Shown here one piece after another: positions 16,693-24,426 of a stretch of 35,664 bases of DNA; the first letter of the stretch is position 1; every line of letters starts with the position of its first letter. The position numbers were made by a program, and so were the translations under genes. The DNA comes from Micavibrio aeruginosavorus (GTDB lineage: Bacteria; Pseudomonadota; Alphaproteobacteria; UBA9219). The stretch is from positions 1 to 35,664 of the forward strand of contig DYNT01000001.1 of assembly GCA_020720905.1 (NCBI GenBank), given 5' to 3'. The notes below the pieces were generated by a model. It did not search any database and was not told the DNA's origin. It saw only the letters and a list, made by a program, of their open reading frames with translations.

Positions 16693-18669
16693 GTGCTGGA
16701 TATTCTAGAAGAAATAAAAGAAGCCATAAGCTCCGCATTTCAAGGAAAAGCGGCTGGTGGGCGTGCGTCCGAAATTCCGCCATCAAAGCTGACCAATGTT
16801 GCCCCGCCGACAATCAGAGCTAAGGCAAAAACGTCAGGAGGGATGACGCAATCCTCAAGTGTTTCTGAAAAAGCATCGACGGAAACCTCATCTCAAGAAA
16901 AGGATAAGCAAGAGAGTTCTTCGGATGGCGCGATCTCTGCTGAAAAGCCTGGTGCGATGATTGAACGTCCAGCGGAAATAATCATTGAGGATGAACGTAG
17001 TCTTGCAATTGCTGGGGGCTTAGAGTTTTCAGGCGATGTTCTGACGGTTGAGGGCGGGAAGCTTAAAATTCCTGATGAATCGCGCAATTTATGCGTGTTG
17101 TTTGAAAATGGGATGTGGCTGGTTAGCGCCTCGCACCGGTTGTCTCCGTTGGTGACATCGGTGGCGCAGATGGCGGCGCGACATGGGCATCAGATTAATC
17201 CAGCACGCTATGTAACGCCCAATATCATTCGTCAAGCTTATCTCTATGCTGATAGAAAGGCGTCGGTTTCGCGGCTTGATGATAACGCTGTGCGCCGCCG
17301 TATCGTTGATACGTTGCAAAAGGCTGTTGAAGCTGGAGCAAATGACGTTCATATCGAGGCCAGCGATGGGCGCACCCGCATCGAATTCCGTATTGATGGC
17401 GCCTTGCGCTTGTGGGAGACGTGGACGCAAAAAGAGGGCGAGCTGATGTTGTCGTCCGTTTACTCCCATTCGGTGGGACAATCGGGCGCGACTGCAAATT
17501 GGCAAGAACCTCAAGCGGCCATGTTGACGTCCACCTCCACGGGGCCTGATGCGCTGGCGTTGCCTAAGGGCGTTATCTCGGTTCGCTGTCAGTGGGTTCC
17601 GTTGTCGGATGGGGGGCGCTATTTGGATATGCGCCTTCAATATGACTCGGCGCATTTGTTTGGCGAAAACTTTATTATGGCCGACGTGGACTCCCTTGGG
17701 TTTTCACAAGAACAGCTTAAGGTCGTCCAAAGCCTTCGGCAAGCGCCCGGCGGCATGCGCGTGTTTGCGGGGCCTGTTAATCAGGGGAAGACTACAACGC
17801 TGCGTGTGACGCTTAATCGCCGCATGGCGGAAACCAATATGCAGTTAAACTGTTTGTTGGTTGAAGATCCTCCTGAAGGCGGCATCGTTGGGGCGCGGCA
17901 GGTTGGTGTTTCTTCTTCGGTCAAAGACGAGCAGCGCGAAAAATCTTTTGTTGAAATTATGCGCTGCGCGCTGCGCCTTGACCCTGACATTGTCATGCTT
18001 GGTGAGGTTCGCGACATTCAAACGGCCAAATTCGCCTTTCGTTTGGCGTTAACGGGGCGTCAAGTTTATACGACGACGCACGTTTATGCTGCGCTTGCGG
18101 TTCCGCAGCGCTTGCGCGACATTGGCATGGAACCTTACCTTGTCTATGATCATCATTTGCTTCGCGGTATGTTTTGTCAAAGGTTGCTGCGTGGCATGTG
18201 TTCCCATTGCCGAATTCCGTTGGCTGATGCGCACTCTGAACTGGGGCCGCATTATAAAGACTTGGCCCGTCGTGTTCGGGCAGGGCTTGCCATTATGGAT
18301 TCCTCACGCAAGGGAGGCAGCGTTGGCGTTTATGACCGTTTGTCCGAGCCCGACTTGCGCAATGTTTATATTGCCAATCCAGAGGGTTGTTCCCATTGTT
18401 TCCGTGGTCGCGCAGGAAGAACCATTTGCGCAGAAGTGATCGAAACAGATCAGAAAATCATGGAGCTTTTGCAAGATAACCGCATGGAAGAAGCGCGGGA
18501 TTATTGGCTGTCGCCAACGGGCATGAATGGCGTTACCATGTTGTGGCATTCTTTGGAAAAAATCAGACGTGGCGAAGTTTCTCCTGATGATGCCGAATTT
18601 GAAGTTGGCATTATGGCCACTGAGAAAGAAGTGATCGAAGTTGAACAAAGACTTGGGGTGATGCCATGA
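16693..18669 (+). CDS. pilQ: PilQ-family GspE-type assembly ATPase of type IVb pilus
   Basis: A 658-residue assembly ATPase that drives pilin polymerisation. GTG 16693 is the first start after an in-frame TGA at 16687-16689. Residues 1-110 are a low-complexity Ser/Lys-rich extension. The N2E-like domain contains GANDVHIEASDGRTRIEFRIDG. Walker A is an unusual GPVNQGKT at 360-367, which still fits GxxxxGKT. The Walker B region is DIVMLGEVRD, and the His-box is the altered LTGRQVYTTTHVYAA. Two CxxC pairs (CSHCRIPL and CSHCFRGRAG) form the zinc site of GspE-type ATPases. It overlaps pilR by 4 bp. This is the second, distinct secretion ATPase in the window after DotB. Confidence 0.92.
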   Translation: MLDILEEIKEAISSAFQGKAAGGRASEIPPSKLTNVAPPTIRAKAKTSGGMTQSSSVSEKASTETSSQEKDKQESSSDGAISAEKPGAMIERPAEIIIEDERSLAIAGGLEFSGDVLTVEGGKLKIPDESRNLCVLFENGMWLVSASHRLSPLVTSVAQMAARHGHQINPARYVTPNIIRQAYLYADRKASVSRLDDNAVRRRIVDTLQKAVEAGANDVHIEASDGRTRIEFRIDGALRLWETWTQKEGELMLSSVYSHSVGQSGATANWQEPQAAMLTSTSTGPDALALPKGVISVRCQWVPLSDGGRYLDMRLQYDSAHLFGENFIMADVDSLGFSQEQLKVVQSLRQAPGGMRVFAGPVNQGKTTTLRVTLNRRMAETNMQLNCLLVEDPPEGGIVGARQVGVSSSVKDEQREKSFVEIMRCALRLDPDIVMLGEVRDIQTAKFAFRLALTGRQVYTTTHVYAALAVPQRLRDIGMEPYLVYDHHLLRGMFCQRLLRGMCSHCRIPLADAHSELGPHYKDLARRVRAGLAIMDSSRKGGSVGVYDRLSEPDLRNVYIANPEGCSHCFRGRAGRTICAEVIETDQKIMELLQDNRMEEARDYWLSPTGMNGVTMLWHSLEKIRRGEVSPDDAEFEVGIMATEKEVIEVEQRLGVMP

Positions 18670-19775
18670 GCTTGAATGAGATAGCGATTGATACAGAGGC
18701 GCTTAGTCGCCGATGGGCGCAGCTTCAGTTTAAAAATAATCGCAAGCAACGCTTTCGTGTTTATCGTAAGCTAGAGGGCATGCTTCGCATGAACGAAGCG
18801 CTTTCACGCTCTCTTGACCGCCTTTATCAAAATGCTTCTGAAATGGGGAAGCATCCAGATCGTCCGGCCGCCGTGGCTTTAAGGGAATGGTTTTTGAAAG
18901 ATCGTGAGGGGCTGGGGCTTTCCGATGCGATGGAGGGATGGGTTCCTGATTCAGAACTTTATATGATTCGTGCTGGCGAAGAGTCGGGCACGATGGCCAA
19001 GGCTTTCGCGTCGATCCAAACCATCGGGGCGCGGGCGCGTGAGATGCGCGGTGCTGTGACGTATGCCGTGGCCTATCCAGGCTTTATGATTATCTTGGTT
19101 TCTTTTGTTTTATGGATGTTTGGCGTTAATTTGATTCAAAACATGCGTAAAACAGCCCCTCCCAGTGTTATGGCGGCGATGGGCGGCGTTGCGACAGTTT
19201 CGGATTTTATTGCCAATTGGGGAATATGGGTTTTAGTGGGCATTGCGGCAACATCGATGTTTATTACGGTGACCCTGCCTGTTTGGAAGGGACCCTTGCG
19301 CGCCAAGTTTGATATGTGGCCGCCATGGTCGTGGTATCGCGTTTTGCAGGGCAGTGGATTTTTGTTGGGGCTTTCCGCTCTTTTAGGGTCGCAGGTTCCT
19401 TTGAAAAGAGCCTTAGAGATTTTGGAGGATCAAGCCAAACCATGGTTGCGTGAGCGCGTGGGATCGGCGCGGCAAGAGGTTTTGCGTGGGCGCAATTTGG
19501 GGGAAGCGCTTAGAACAGGGCGTTATAATTTTCCTGATCCGGGCGTCGCGGTTGATCTTGAAATCTTGTCAGAACGCGCCGATGTTGGCAGCGTTATTGA
19601 GCAAGTGACGGACGAATGGATTACGGATCAAATCGAAGTGCTTAAAGGGCAGGCGGCTATTACGCGTAATCTTGGGTTAGCCGTGGTAGGCGGAACAATC
19701 GCGTGGGCGATGCAGTCCGTTTTTGCGGTCGTGACCGAGGTTTCAAAAGGCTCAGGCGGCATGAGCGGCATGTAA
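18666..19775 (+). CDS. pilR: PilR-family GspF-type inner-membrane platform protein
   Basis: A 369-residue polytopic protein of the T2SF family, the inner-membrane platform on which the ATPase acts. Two T2SF-type units are seen, each with an E.G.-type motif (YMIRAGEESGTMAKAFASIQ, then a second unit with LEILSERADVGSVIEQVTDEW). Hydrophobic segments lie at about 132-154 (YAVAYPGFMIILVSFVLWMFGVNL region), 180-200 and 335-355. The ATG overlaps the pilQ stop by 4 bp. It has the usual length for PilR of IncI-type pili. The prepilin genes follow directly. Confidence 0.92.
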   Translation: MSLNEIAIDTEALSRRWAQLQFKNNRKQRFRVYRKLEGMLRMNEALSRSLDRLYQNASEMGKHPDRPAAVALREWFLKDREGLGLSDAMEGWVPDSELYMIRAGEESGTMAKAFASIQTIGARAREMRGAVTYAVAYPGFMIILVSFVLWMFGVNLIQNMRKTAPPSVMAAMGGVATVSDFIANWGIWVLVGIAATSMFITVTLPVWKGPLRAKFDMWPPWSWYRVLQGSGFLLGLSALLGSQVPLKRALEILEDQAKPWLRERVGSARQEVLRGRNLGEALRTGRYNFPDPGVAVDLEILSERADVGSVIEQVTDEWITDQIEVLKGQAAITRNLGLAVVGGTIAWAMQSVFAVVTEVSKGSGGMSGM

Positions 19776-19792
19776 GGAAAAAGGATAGTACG

Positions 19793-20419
19793 ATGATCAA
19801 GAAAAATCGCGGCATGACGCTTACGGAGCTTGCCATTGTTTTGGGCGCGATGGGGCTTGTCATGGGGGCTGTCTGGGTCATTGTTGGGACGGTATGGGAT
19901 GGCTATCGGTTTCAAAAAATGAGCCAGCAGATCCAAACCGTTACGCGTTCTTTGCAGGATTATTATGGGAACATCGGTGGGATTTATAGTGTACTCGGCC
20001 CTCCCCCTGTTCCGTATGCCGATAATACGGATATAACGGCTATTGTGGACGATGATGATCGGCGTCTTATTCCCATAGAAATGCGCCTGAACAAAAGCGT
20101 GGAGGGATCAGGCCTTCGCCATGCTCTGGGTGGCGTAATGACTGTGCAAAGCATTGCTGCTGGCGGCGGTTTTCGTTTACGGCTGCAAGGCTTGAATCAA
20201 GACGCGTGCATTAAGCTTGTTATGCAGTTTCCCGTGCTTTTGCCTGAGTTGGGTGTGACGTTTATGGGCACGGTTGCAGACAGTACAAATATTGATCTAA
20301 GCAATTTTGTTAATCCAAGCAGCGGGGATGCTCTTCCTCTTTCTCTTCAGAACGCCACGCAGTGGTGCAACGTTCCAACCAATAACGAGGTGCGCTTTGA
20401 GTTCAGAGTTCGTATGTAA
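19793..20419 (+). CDS. pilS: Type IVb prepilin 1 (PilS-like)
   Basis: A 208-residue class-IV prepilin. ATG 19793 is used because AAGGAAAAAGGATAG precedes it and it gives a short basic leader MIKKNRG ending at the prepilin peptidase site G|MTLTE, with the invariant Glu at +5. The hydrophobic assembly helix follows (LAIVLGAMGLVMGAVWVIVGTV). Two late cysteines (DACIKLVM and TQWCNVP) can form the disulfide-bonded D-region typical of type IVb pilins. It is probably the major pilin, as PilS is in R64. The longer frame from 19703 overlaps pilR by 73 bp and lacks a sensible leader. Confidence 0.88.
   Translation: MIKKNRGMTLTELAIVLGAMGLVMGAVWVIVGTVWDGYRFQKMSQQIQTVTRSLQDYYGNIGGIYSVLGPPPVPYADNTDITAIVDDDDRRLIPIEMRLNKSVEGSGLRHALGGVMTVQSIAAGGGFRLRLQGLNQDACIKLVMQFPVLLPELGVTFMGTVADSTNIDLSNFVNPSSGDALPLSLQNATQWCNVPTNNEVRFEFRVRM
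20385..20390 (+). promoter_or_regulatory. Shine-Dalgarno supporting the TTG start of prepilin 2
   Basis: ACGAGG ends 6 bases before TTG 20397. This spacing makes TTG the best start and gives a short prepilin leader ending KRAG. Confidence 0.6.
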
Positions 20420-21011
20420 ACGCGCAGGGTTCAGCCTTCTTGAATTGGCCATTGTTTTTGCCATCATTGGCATCGTTTTGGCAGCGCTGTGGGGCGTTGT
20501 CGGTATGGTGCGCGAAAACATCAAACGTGAAGAGGCGGTGGCGCAAATGACGGCCATCGTCGGCAAGATCCGTGACTATTACGCGGGGCGTGCTTGCGCC
20601 TCAACAAATTTCGGTTGTCCAGTCATTGATACGGATTTAACGAATTATTTATTTAGGCAAAGTGTGTTGCTTCCTGAACAACTGCGTGATCGCGTCGCCG
20701 TTCTTTTGGTAGCGGATCATCCGTGGGGATCTGTCGGCGCAAATGGCGTTTTATTAGCGGGTGGCGGCCTTATCGTGCGTTCTGTCGGTGATGGGCGCGA
20801 TTCCTTTCAGGTTGAGCTTCTGGGGCTTAAAGGATCCAGCTGTGTGGCGTTGGCCAGCGCCTTATCAAGCGCGGGTGCGCCAAAGGGGCTGACGGGCATG
20901 ACCATTAATGGAGGTGCTGGCCTAGGGCTTCCCGTTACGCCAGAGGCGGCGGCGGTAGAGTGTGTTGCTGCAACCAACAGGATAAACAGCGTTTATAGCC
21001 TTAGGCTTTAG
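20397..21011 (+). CDS. Type IVb prepilin 2
   Basis: A 204-residue second prepilin. The leader MSSEFVCKRAG ends at a textbook site G|FSLLE with Glu at +5, followed by the hydrophobic helix LAIVFAIIGIVLAALWGVVGMV. The TTG start is inferred from leader length and the ACGAGG ahead of it; the frame stays open back to ATG 20307, but that would give an implausible 45-residue leader and a long overlap. Four later cysteines (RACASTNFGCPV, GSSCVAL, VECVAA) suggest two disulfides. It overlaps prepilin 1 by 23 bp. It may be a minor or tip pilin taking the place of PilV, but no shufflon or recombinase is visible. Confidence 0.8.
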   Translation: MSSEFVCKRAGFSLLELAIVFAIIGIVLAALWGVVGMVRENIKREEAVAQMTAIVGKIRDYYAGRACASTNFGCPVIDTDLTNYLFRQSVLLPEQLRDRVAVLLVADHPWGSVGANGVLLAGGGLIVRSVGDGRDSFQVELLGLKGSSCVALASALSSAGAPKGLTGMTINGGAGLGLPVTPEAAAVECVAATNRINSVYSLRL

Positions 21012-21033
21012 GATTACCCCCTTCCTTTTTGAG

Positions 21034-21058
21034 AAGGCAGGCGGACTGCGCCTTTTTT
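21034..21058 (+). terminator. Intrinsic terminator after the pilus operon
   Basis: AAGG-C-AG at 21034-21040 pairs with CT-GCG-CCTT at 21046-21054, with a small internal bulge, and a run of six T ends at 21058. It lies 23 bp after the prepilin 2 stop. Confidence 0.6.
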
Positions 21059-21159
21059 GCGGCGAACTTTTTCTTTTTTACTCATAATTTTGCCATGGGG
21101 GTATGGCTTTATAAGAACCATGACGGCTTGTCCGTTCAACCCAACGATGGAGAAACTTT

Positions 21160-21693
21160 ATGAACAAGAAACCTCTTATCATGGCTTCCGCTCTTCTTTC
21201 TGTCATTTTAATTTCCGGCATGGCTCAGGCCAAAACGGAAACGGTTCCCGTCACGTCAGCAACGAAAGTAACGCAGGAGGCCACGGACAAAGCGGCTCGC
21301 CCTATGCCCCCTATGATGGCCAATCTTTCTGAAGCGGGTCAAAAATTATTGCAAGAGGCCATGACGAAAGGACATGAGGCCGACAAGGCAACATTTGACG
21401 ATATGAAAACAAAGAGAAGCGAATTGGGCGAAATCTTAAAGGCCGCCACTTTTGACAAGGCGGCCTATCTTGCTAAGGAGCAAGAGATCCAAGCGCTGCA
21501 CGCTAAAATGACGGCTTCTCATTTTGAAGCCTTCGCCTCGGCAGCTTCTCAAATGACGCAGGAAGACAGGACCCAACTGGCTAACAGGCCACAACACCCT
21601 AGGCAAGGTGGCCTGAACGCGCCTCATGGCAAGATGCGGGATGGCAAAGGCCCCATGCCTATGGCGGGGACTGAAGAGGGAGCCAAGCAATAA
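21160..21693 (+). CDS. Spy/CpxP-like periplasmic protein
   Basis: A 177-residue exported protein. GGAGAAACTTT lies before ATG 21160, and the signal peptide ends at MAQA-K. The mature part is helical, with the Met/Glu/Lys pattern of the Spy/CpxP/heavy-metal-resistance fold (LSEAGQKLLQEAMTKGHEADKATFDDMKTKRSELGEILKA, then YLAKEQEIQALHAKMTASHFEAFASAASQMTQEDR). The C-terminal 35 residues are rich in Pro, Gly, Met and Lys. Proteins of this fold act as periplasmic chaperones or metal sensors. Which role applies here cannot be read from sequence. It is transcribed separately from the pilus operon, since a terminator lies between. Confidence 0.75.
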   Translation: MNKKPLIMASALLSVILISGMAQAKTETVPVTSATKVTQEATDKAARPMPPMMANLSEAGQKLLQEAMTKGHEADKATFDDMKTKRSELGEILKAATFDKAAYLAKEQEIQALHAKMTASHFEAFASAASQMTQEDRTQLANRPQHPRQGGLNAPHGKMRDGKGPMPMAGTEEGAKQ

Positions 21694-21773
21694 GCGGTTT
21701 GTGAAAAAGAATTGGCGGCGCTTTGCGCCTTGGCATGGCGTCGCCAATGGCTGCTTCAAAAAAGGGGGATAGA

Positions 21774-22208
21774 ATGAAACGATTTTTTGTAAGCTTGATG
21801 GCCATTCTTGTTGTCGCTGTTGTTATCGGTGGGCTTCCAGCTCCAGCACATGCGGACACATCGTTTTCTTTTTCGATTAATGATGGGCATCGTCATCCGC
21901 ATCATCCGCGTCATCCGTCTGTGTGGCATGGGCCGCCTCATGCCCATCCTTTTCATCGGGCGTACTATGCTCCCCATTGGTATGCGCCGCCACCACGTCG
22001 CGTTGTTTATCAAGCGACAGTCGTGCAGCCTGTGCGTTATGTAAGTGAACCCTCTTTATTGGCCGACCCTGTTTCCCCATCGTTTTATAACGGTCAGGGT
22101 CAATTGTGCCGTGAGTACCAAGCCATGACGCAGATTGGGTTTTACAAAGAAATGGCCTATGGCACAGCTTGTTTGCAGCCCGATGGGGCATGGCGTATTG
22201 TGGATTAA
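21774..22208 (+). CDS. His-rich exported protein with 17-kDa-antigen-like C-terminus
   Basis: 144 residues from ATG 21774, which has AGGGGGATAGA in front; the frame from 21723 has no leader. The signal peptide MKRFFVSLMAILVVAVVIGG... ends near AHA-D. Residues about 35-70 are strikingly His/Pro-rich (HRHPHHPRHP, HGPPHAHPFH), which suggests metal binding. The C-terminus (LCREYQAMTQIGFYKEMAYGTACLQPDGAWRIVD) matches the closing CREYQ...GTACxQPDGxWxI pattern found in 17-kDa surface-antigen-like envelope proteins. Its two cysteines may pair. It ends 3 bp before the cyclo-ligase start. Function not established. Confidence 0.75.
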   Translation: MKRFFVSLMAILVVAVVIGGLPAPAHADTSFSFSINDGHRHPHHPRHPSVWHGPPHAHPFHRAYYAPHWYAPPPRRVVYQATVVQPVRYVSEPSLLADPVSPSFYNGQGQLCREYQAMTQIGFYKEMAYGTACLQPDGAWRIVD

Positions 22209-22211
22209 GGA

Positions 22212-22799
22212 ATGATGCCCTCGCCACAAGATATGAAAGCGTCTCTTCGCTGTCTTCTGCGAGGGCGACGCAAGGCCGTGAGCGTCTTGGAGGCGCAGAA
22301 GGCAGCCTTAGCGTTGCGCGATGTGTTTTTGGCGCATGTCACATTGCCCCCCCGTGCCTTGGTAGCGGCTTATAGCGCCTGTGGCTCAGAAATCAATCCG
22401 TGTCCCCTTATCCAAGAATTGGAGGCTAGAGGTCATCCCCTTTGCTTGCCGTGTTTGCCTGAAGACGATAGTCTCTTGATGTTTCGTTCCTATGCCTTGG
22501 GAGATCCTTTGCTAATGGGGGCGCACTCTATCCCCGTCCCTTTGGCTGGCGCAGCGCTTGTAGAGCCAGATGTTTTTCTTGTGCCCTTGGTCGGGTTTGA
22601 TCGCGCGGGGCATCGGTTGGGGCAAGGCGGCGGCTTTTATGATCGTGCCCTCGCCCACGCTCGATCTTTGCGTCCTATCAAAGCGATTGGCCTTGCCTAC
22701 AGCGTGCAGGAGGAGCCTTTTCTTCCCCTTGAATCCCATGATAGGGGGCTGGATAGTATTGTGACAGAAAAAGATTTTTTTGACTCTTTCTATTTATAA
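22212..22799 (+). CDS. ygfA: 5-formyltetrahydrofolate cyclo-ligase
   Basis: A 195-residue cytosolic enzyme that uses ATP to convert 5-formyl-THF to 5,10-methenyl-THF, recycling folate. Signs of the family are an N-terminal basic helix (KASLRCLLRGRRKAV) that includes ATP contacts, the central substrate segment, and the signature GQGGGFYDR at 137-145, preceded by VPLVGFDRAGHRLG. The length is normal. The start lies 3 bp after the preceding stop, whose TAAGGA doubles as a weak Shine-Dalgarno; an ATG at 22215 is equally possible. It appears unrelated in function to the pilus genes and marks core chromosome. Confidence 0.93.
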   Translation: MMPSPQDMKASLRCLLRGRRKAVSVLEAQKAALALRDVFLAHVTLPPRALVAAYSACGSEINPCPLIQELEARGHPLCLPCLPEDDSLLMFRSYALGDPLLMGAHSIPVPLAGAALVEPDVFLVPLVGFDRAGHRLGQGGGFYDRALAHARSLRPIKAIGLAYSVQEEPFLPLESHDRGLDSIVTEKDFFDSFYL

Positions 22800-22865
22800 T
22801 TTCGGGATCGACCCAAAAAGAAATTTATAAAAGAGAGTCGTATTGGCAACACTTTTTATGAATGG

Positions 22866-22880
22866 TTAGTAAACCGTTAA
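22866..22880 (+). promoter_or_regulatory. One-mismatch CtrA-like site
   Basis: TTAG-N7-TTAA differs from the CtrA consensus TTAA-N7-TTAA at one base. It lies 75 bp before the preferred ATG 22955. Chance occurrence is quite possible. Confidence 0.3.
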
Positions 22881-22954
22881 TGAAAGCATTGCCCGCTGAT
22901 TTTCTCCCCTCTACCTTGAACAAAGTGATTCGTTTTGTCAGGGTGCGTCGGTTC

Positions 22955-23449
22955 ATGAGCCTTAGGCCTCTTCTCATCTTGTTTGTTTCGACGGGCAATG
23001 CAGCGCGCAGCTCCATGGCTGAGGCTTTCTTGAACGCTAAGGGCAGTGAAGCTTATCGTGCGCGAAGTGCTGGGGTTGCGCCTTGGGGGGCGTTGGCTCC
23101 ACGCACCAAATCCCTTTTGGAAGACGCAGGGTATCAAACGCATAAACTTTACCCCAAAAAATGGCAGGATTTTTATGCGGCGGCGCATTTGGTCAAGGTT
23201 GATATGATTATAACCTTGTCGCAAGAGGCGCATGACCTCTTGCCCCTTGATTGGCCGCATGATCCTGTGCGGGCTCATTGGCTTGTGGACGATCCTTTGG
23301 CCAGTGAGCGCGCCGATGTGCAAGAATGGAAGTTTCGCAAATGTTATGCGACGCTTGAAGCGCGTGTGGCCACGTTGGTGCGTTGCCGCCCAGCGGCCTC
23401 GGCTAGTGAATGGTTTGTGCGGCTTAAGGAAATCGGGATGGTGGTTTAG
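22955..23449 (+). CDS. Low-molecular-weight phosphatase/ArsC-fold protein with Ser in place of the catalytic Cys
   Basis: 164 residues from ATG 22955, chosen because members of this fold begin just before the phosphate loop and AGGGTG lies 9 bases upstream; ATG 22862 would add 31 residues without clear homology. The loop reads LFVSTGNAARSS. The CX5R nucleophile position holds Ser12 (TCG at 22988-22990), while Arg18 and the rest of the loop are kept. A later DDPLA supplies the usual Asp-Pro general-acid motif. Known enzymes of the family (LMW PTP, thioredoxin-linked arsenate reductase) need the Cys, so this is probably not an active phosphatase or reductase. It could be a phosphate-binding or regulatory pseudoenzyme. 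It converges on tadC with only 6 bp between. Confidence 0.8.
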   Translation: MSLRPLLILFVSTGNAARSSMAEAFLNAKGSEAYRARSAGVAPWGALAPRTKSLLEDAGYQTHKLYPKKWQDFYAAAHLVKVDMIITLSQEAHDLLPLDWPHDPVRAHWLVDDPLASERADVQEWKFRKCYATLEARVATLVRCRPAASASEWFVRLKEIGMVV

Positions 23450-23455
23450 GCGTGG

Positions 23456-24421
23456 TTACCGCGTGGCCATAAGCGCCGATACTCTCAGGGCGGCTGGGCC
23501 GATCAAAACGACAAACAGCGGTGGCAAAATAAAAAGAATCATGGGAACTGTCAAAATGGCTGGTAGGGCCGCTGCTTTTTCTTCGGCCTTCATAATCCGA
23601 TCTTCGCGCATTTCGGCAGAGAGAACGCGTAAGGCTTGAGCCAACGGTGTCCCGTATTTCTCCGTTTGAATAAGGGTATTCACAAGGGCAATGATGCTGG
23701 GCAGGGGAATGCGCTCAGACAAGCCACGCAATGCTTTGTGGCGATCAGGCAAAAAGTTTAATTCAACCCCCGTTAAGGCAAGCTCTTCGGATAGCTCTGG
23801 CGCAGTGGGGGCGATTTCTCGGCTCACGCGGTCAAAGGCTGCGTCAAGGCCAAGCCCCGCTTCAGCGCAAATGACAAGAAGATCCAGCGCATCTGGGGTT
23901 GCTTTGCGTAAAACGTCTTCTCGTTTTTGACTCATGTTTTTGACCAAGACATCCGGCAGCATCCAGCCGATGAGGGCGGCCACAAGCGGAATGAATAAAG
24001 CGGCGGAGGCGGGGATATCGATCATTTTGACGATGACGAAAAAGAAAAAGCTCGTCGCGCTCAGGCCTGCCATAAGGGCGAGTTTGGCAAAAAGAAAAAC
24101 AAACATCGTGTCGCGTGAATGATAGCCTGCGCGGCGAAGTTTAAGGCGCAAGCCGTCAAGGCTTTTGCCTTGCGTCAGTTTAAGCCATTCGACCACTTGT
24201 TTCATAAGGCCATGCTTTTGCAAGCTGGCACGGCGCGAGTTTTTCTTACGGCGCTCGCCTTCAAATTCGTCGCGGCGCTGGGCTATGGATTTAAGGCGAT
24301 CGGGAAGGGGATCGTTGTCAATGAACGCTGTCCACACCAACACAACGACGACAAAAGCCGCCAAGCCGCATAAAGCGGCTAGGAAATCTGGACTATTAAA
24401 AAGAGCTCCTATTTTCGGCAT
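23456..24421 (-). CDS. tadC: TadC tad-pilus inner-membrane platform protein
   Basis: A 321-residue T2SF-family protein with N-terminal membrane segment (FLAALCGLAAFVVVVLVWTAFI), paired segments at about 110-150 (KLALMAGLSATSFFFFVIV and AALFIPLVAALIGWMLP), the T2SF cytoplasmic domain (DALDLLVICAEAGLGLDAAFDRVSREI ... LGLA-like ERIPLPSIIALVNTLIQTEKYGTPLAQALRVL) and a C-terminal membrane hairpin. With TadB it forms the inner-membrane platform for Flp pilus assembly. It is the last gene of the leftward operon, 5 bp after tadB. No terminator is visible in the 6 bp before the convergent neighbour, so transcripts may overlap. Confidence 0.93.
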   Translation of the reverse strand: MPKIGALFNSPDFLAALCGLAAFVVVVLVWTAFIDNDPLPDRLKSIAQRRDEFEGERRKKNSRRASLQKHGLMKQVVEWLKLTQGKSLDGLRLKLRRAGYHSRDTMFVFLFAKLALMAGLSATSFFFFVIVKMIDIPASAALFIPLVAALIGWMLPDVLVKNMSQKREDVLRKATPDALDLLVICAEAGLGLDAAFDRVSREIAPTAPELSEELALTGVELNFLPDRHKALRGLSERIPLPSIIALVNTLIQTEKYGTPLAQALRVLSAEMREDRIMKAEEKAAALPAILTVPMILFILPPLFVVLIGPAALRVSALMATR

Positions 24422-24426
24422 GGTGG

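Noticed and set aside
1..21011. The island as a resident conjugative plasmid or a complete conjugative element
   Set aside because: No relaxase, coupling protein, integrase, replication gene or att repeat is visible in the window; the flanks seen are chromosomal.
21710..21755. GC-rich short inverted repeats (GGCGC-TTT-GCGCC) before the His-rich protein gene
   Set aside because: The stem is only 5 bp, no T-run follows, and chance formation is likely in this composition.
22780..22802. TTGACT and TATAAT boxes at the end of the cyclo-ligase gene
   Set aside because: The spacer is about 9 bp, too short for a sigma-70 promoter, and part lies in the coding sequence.
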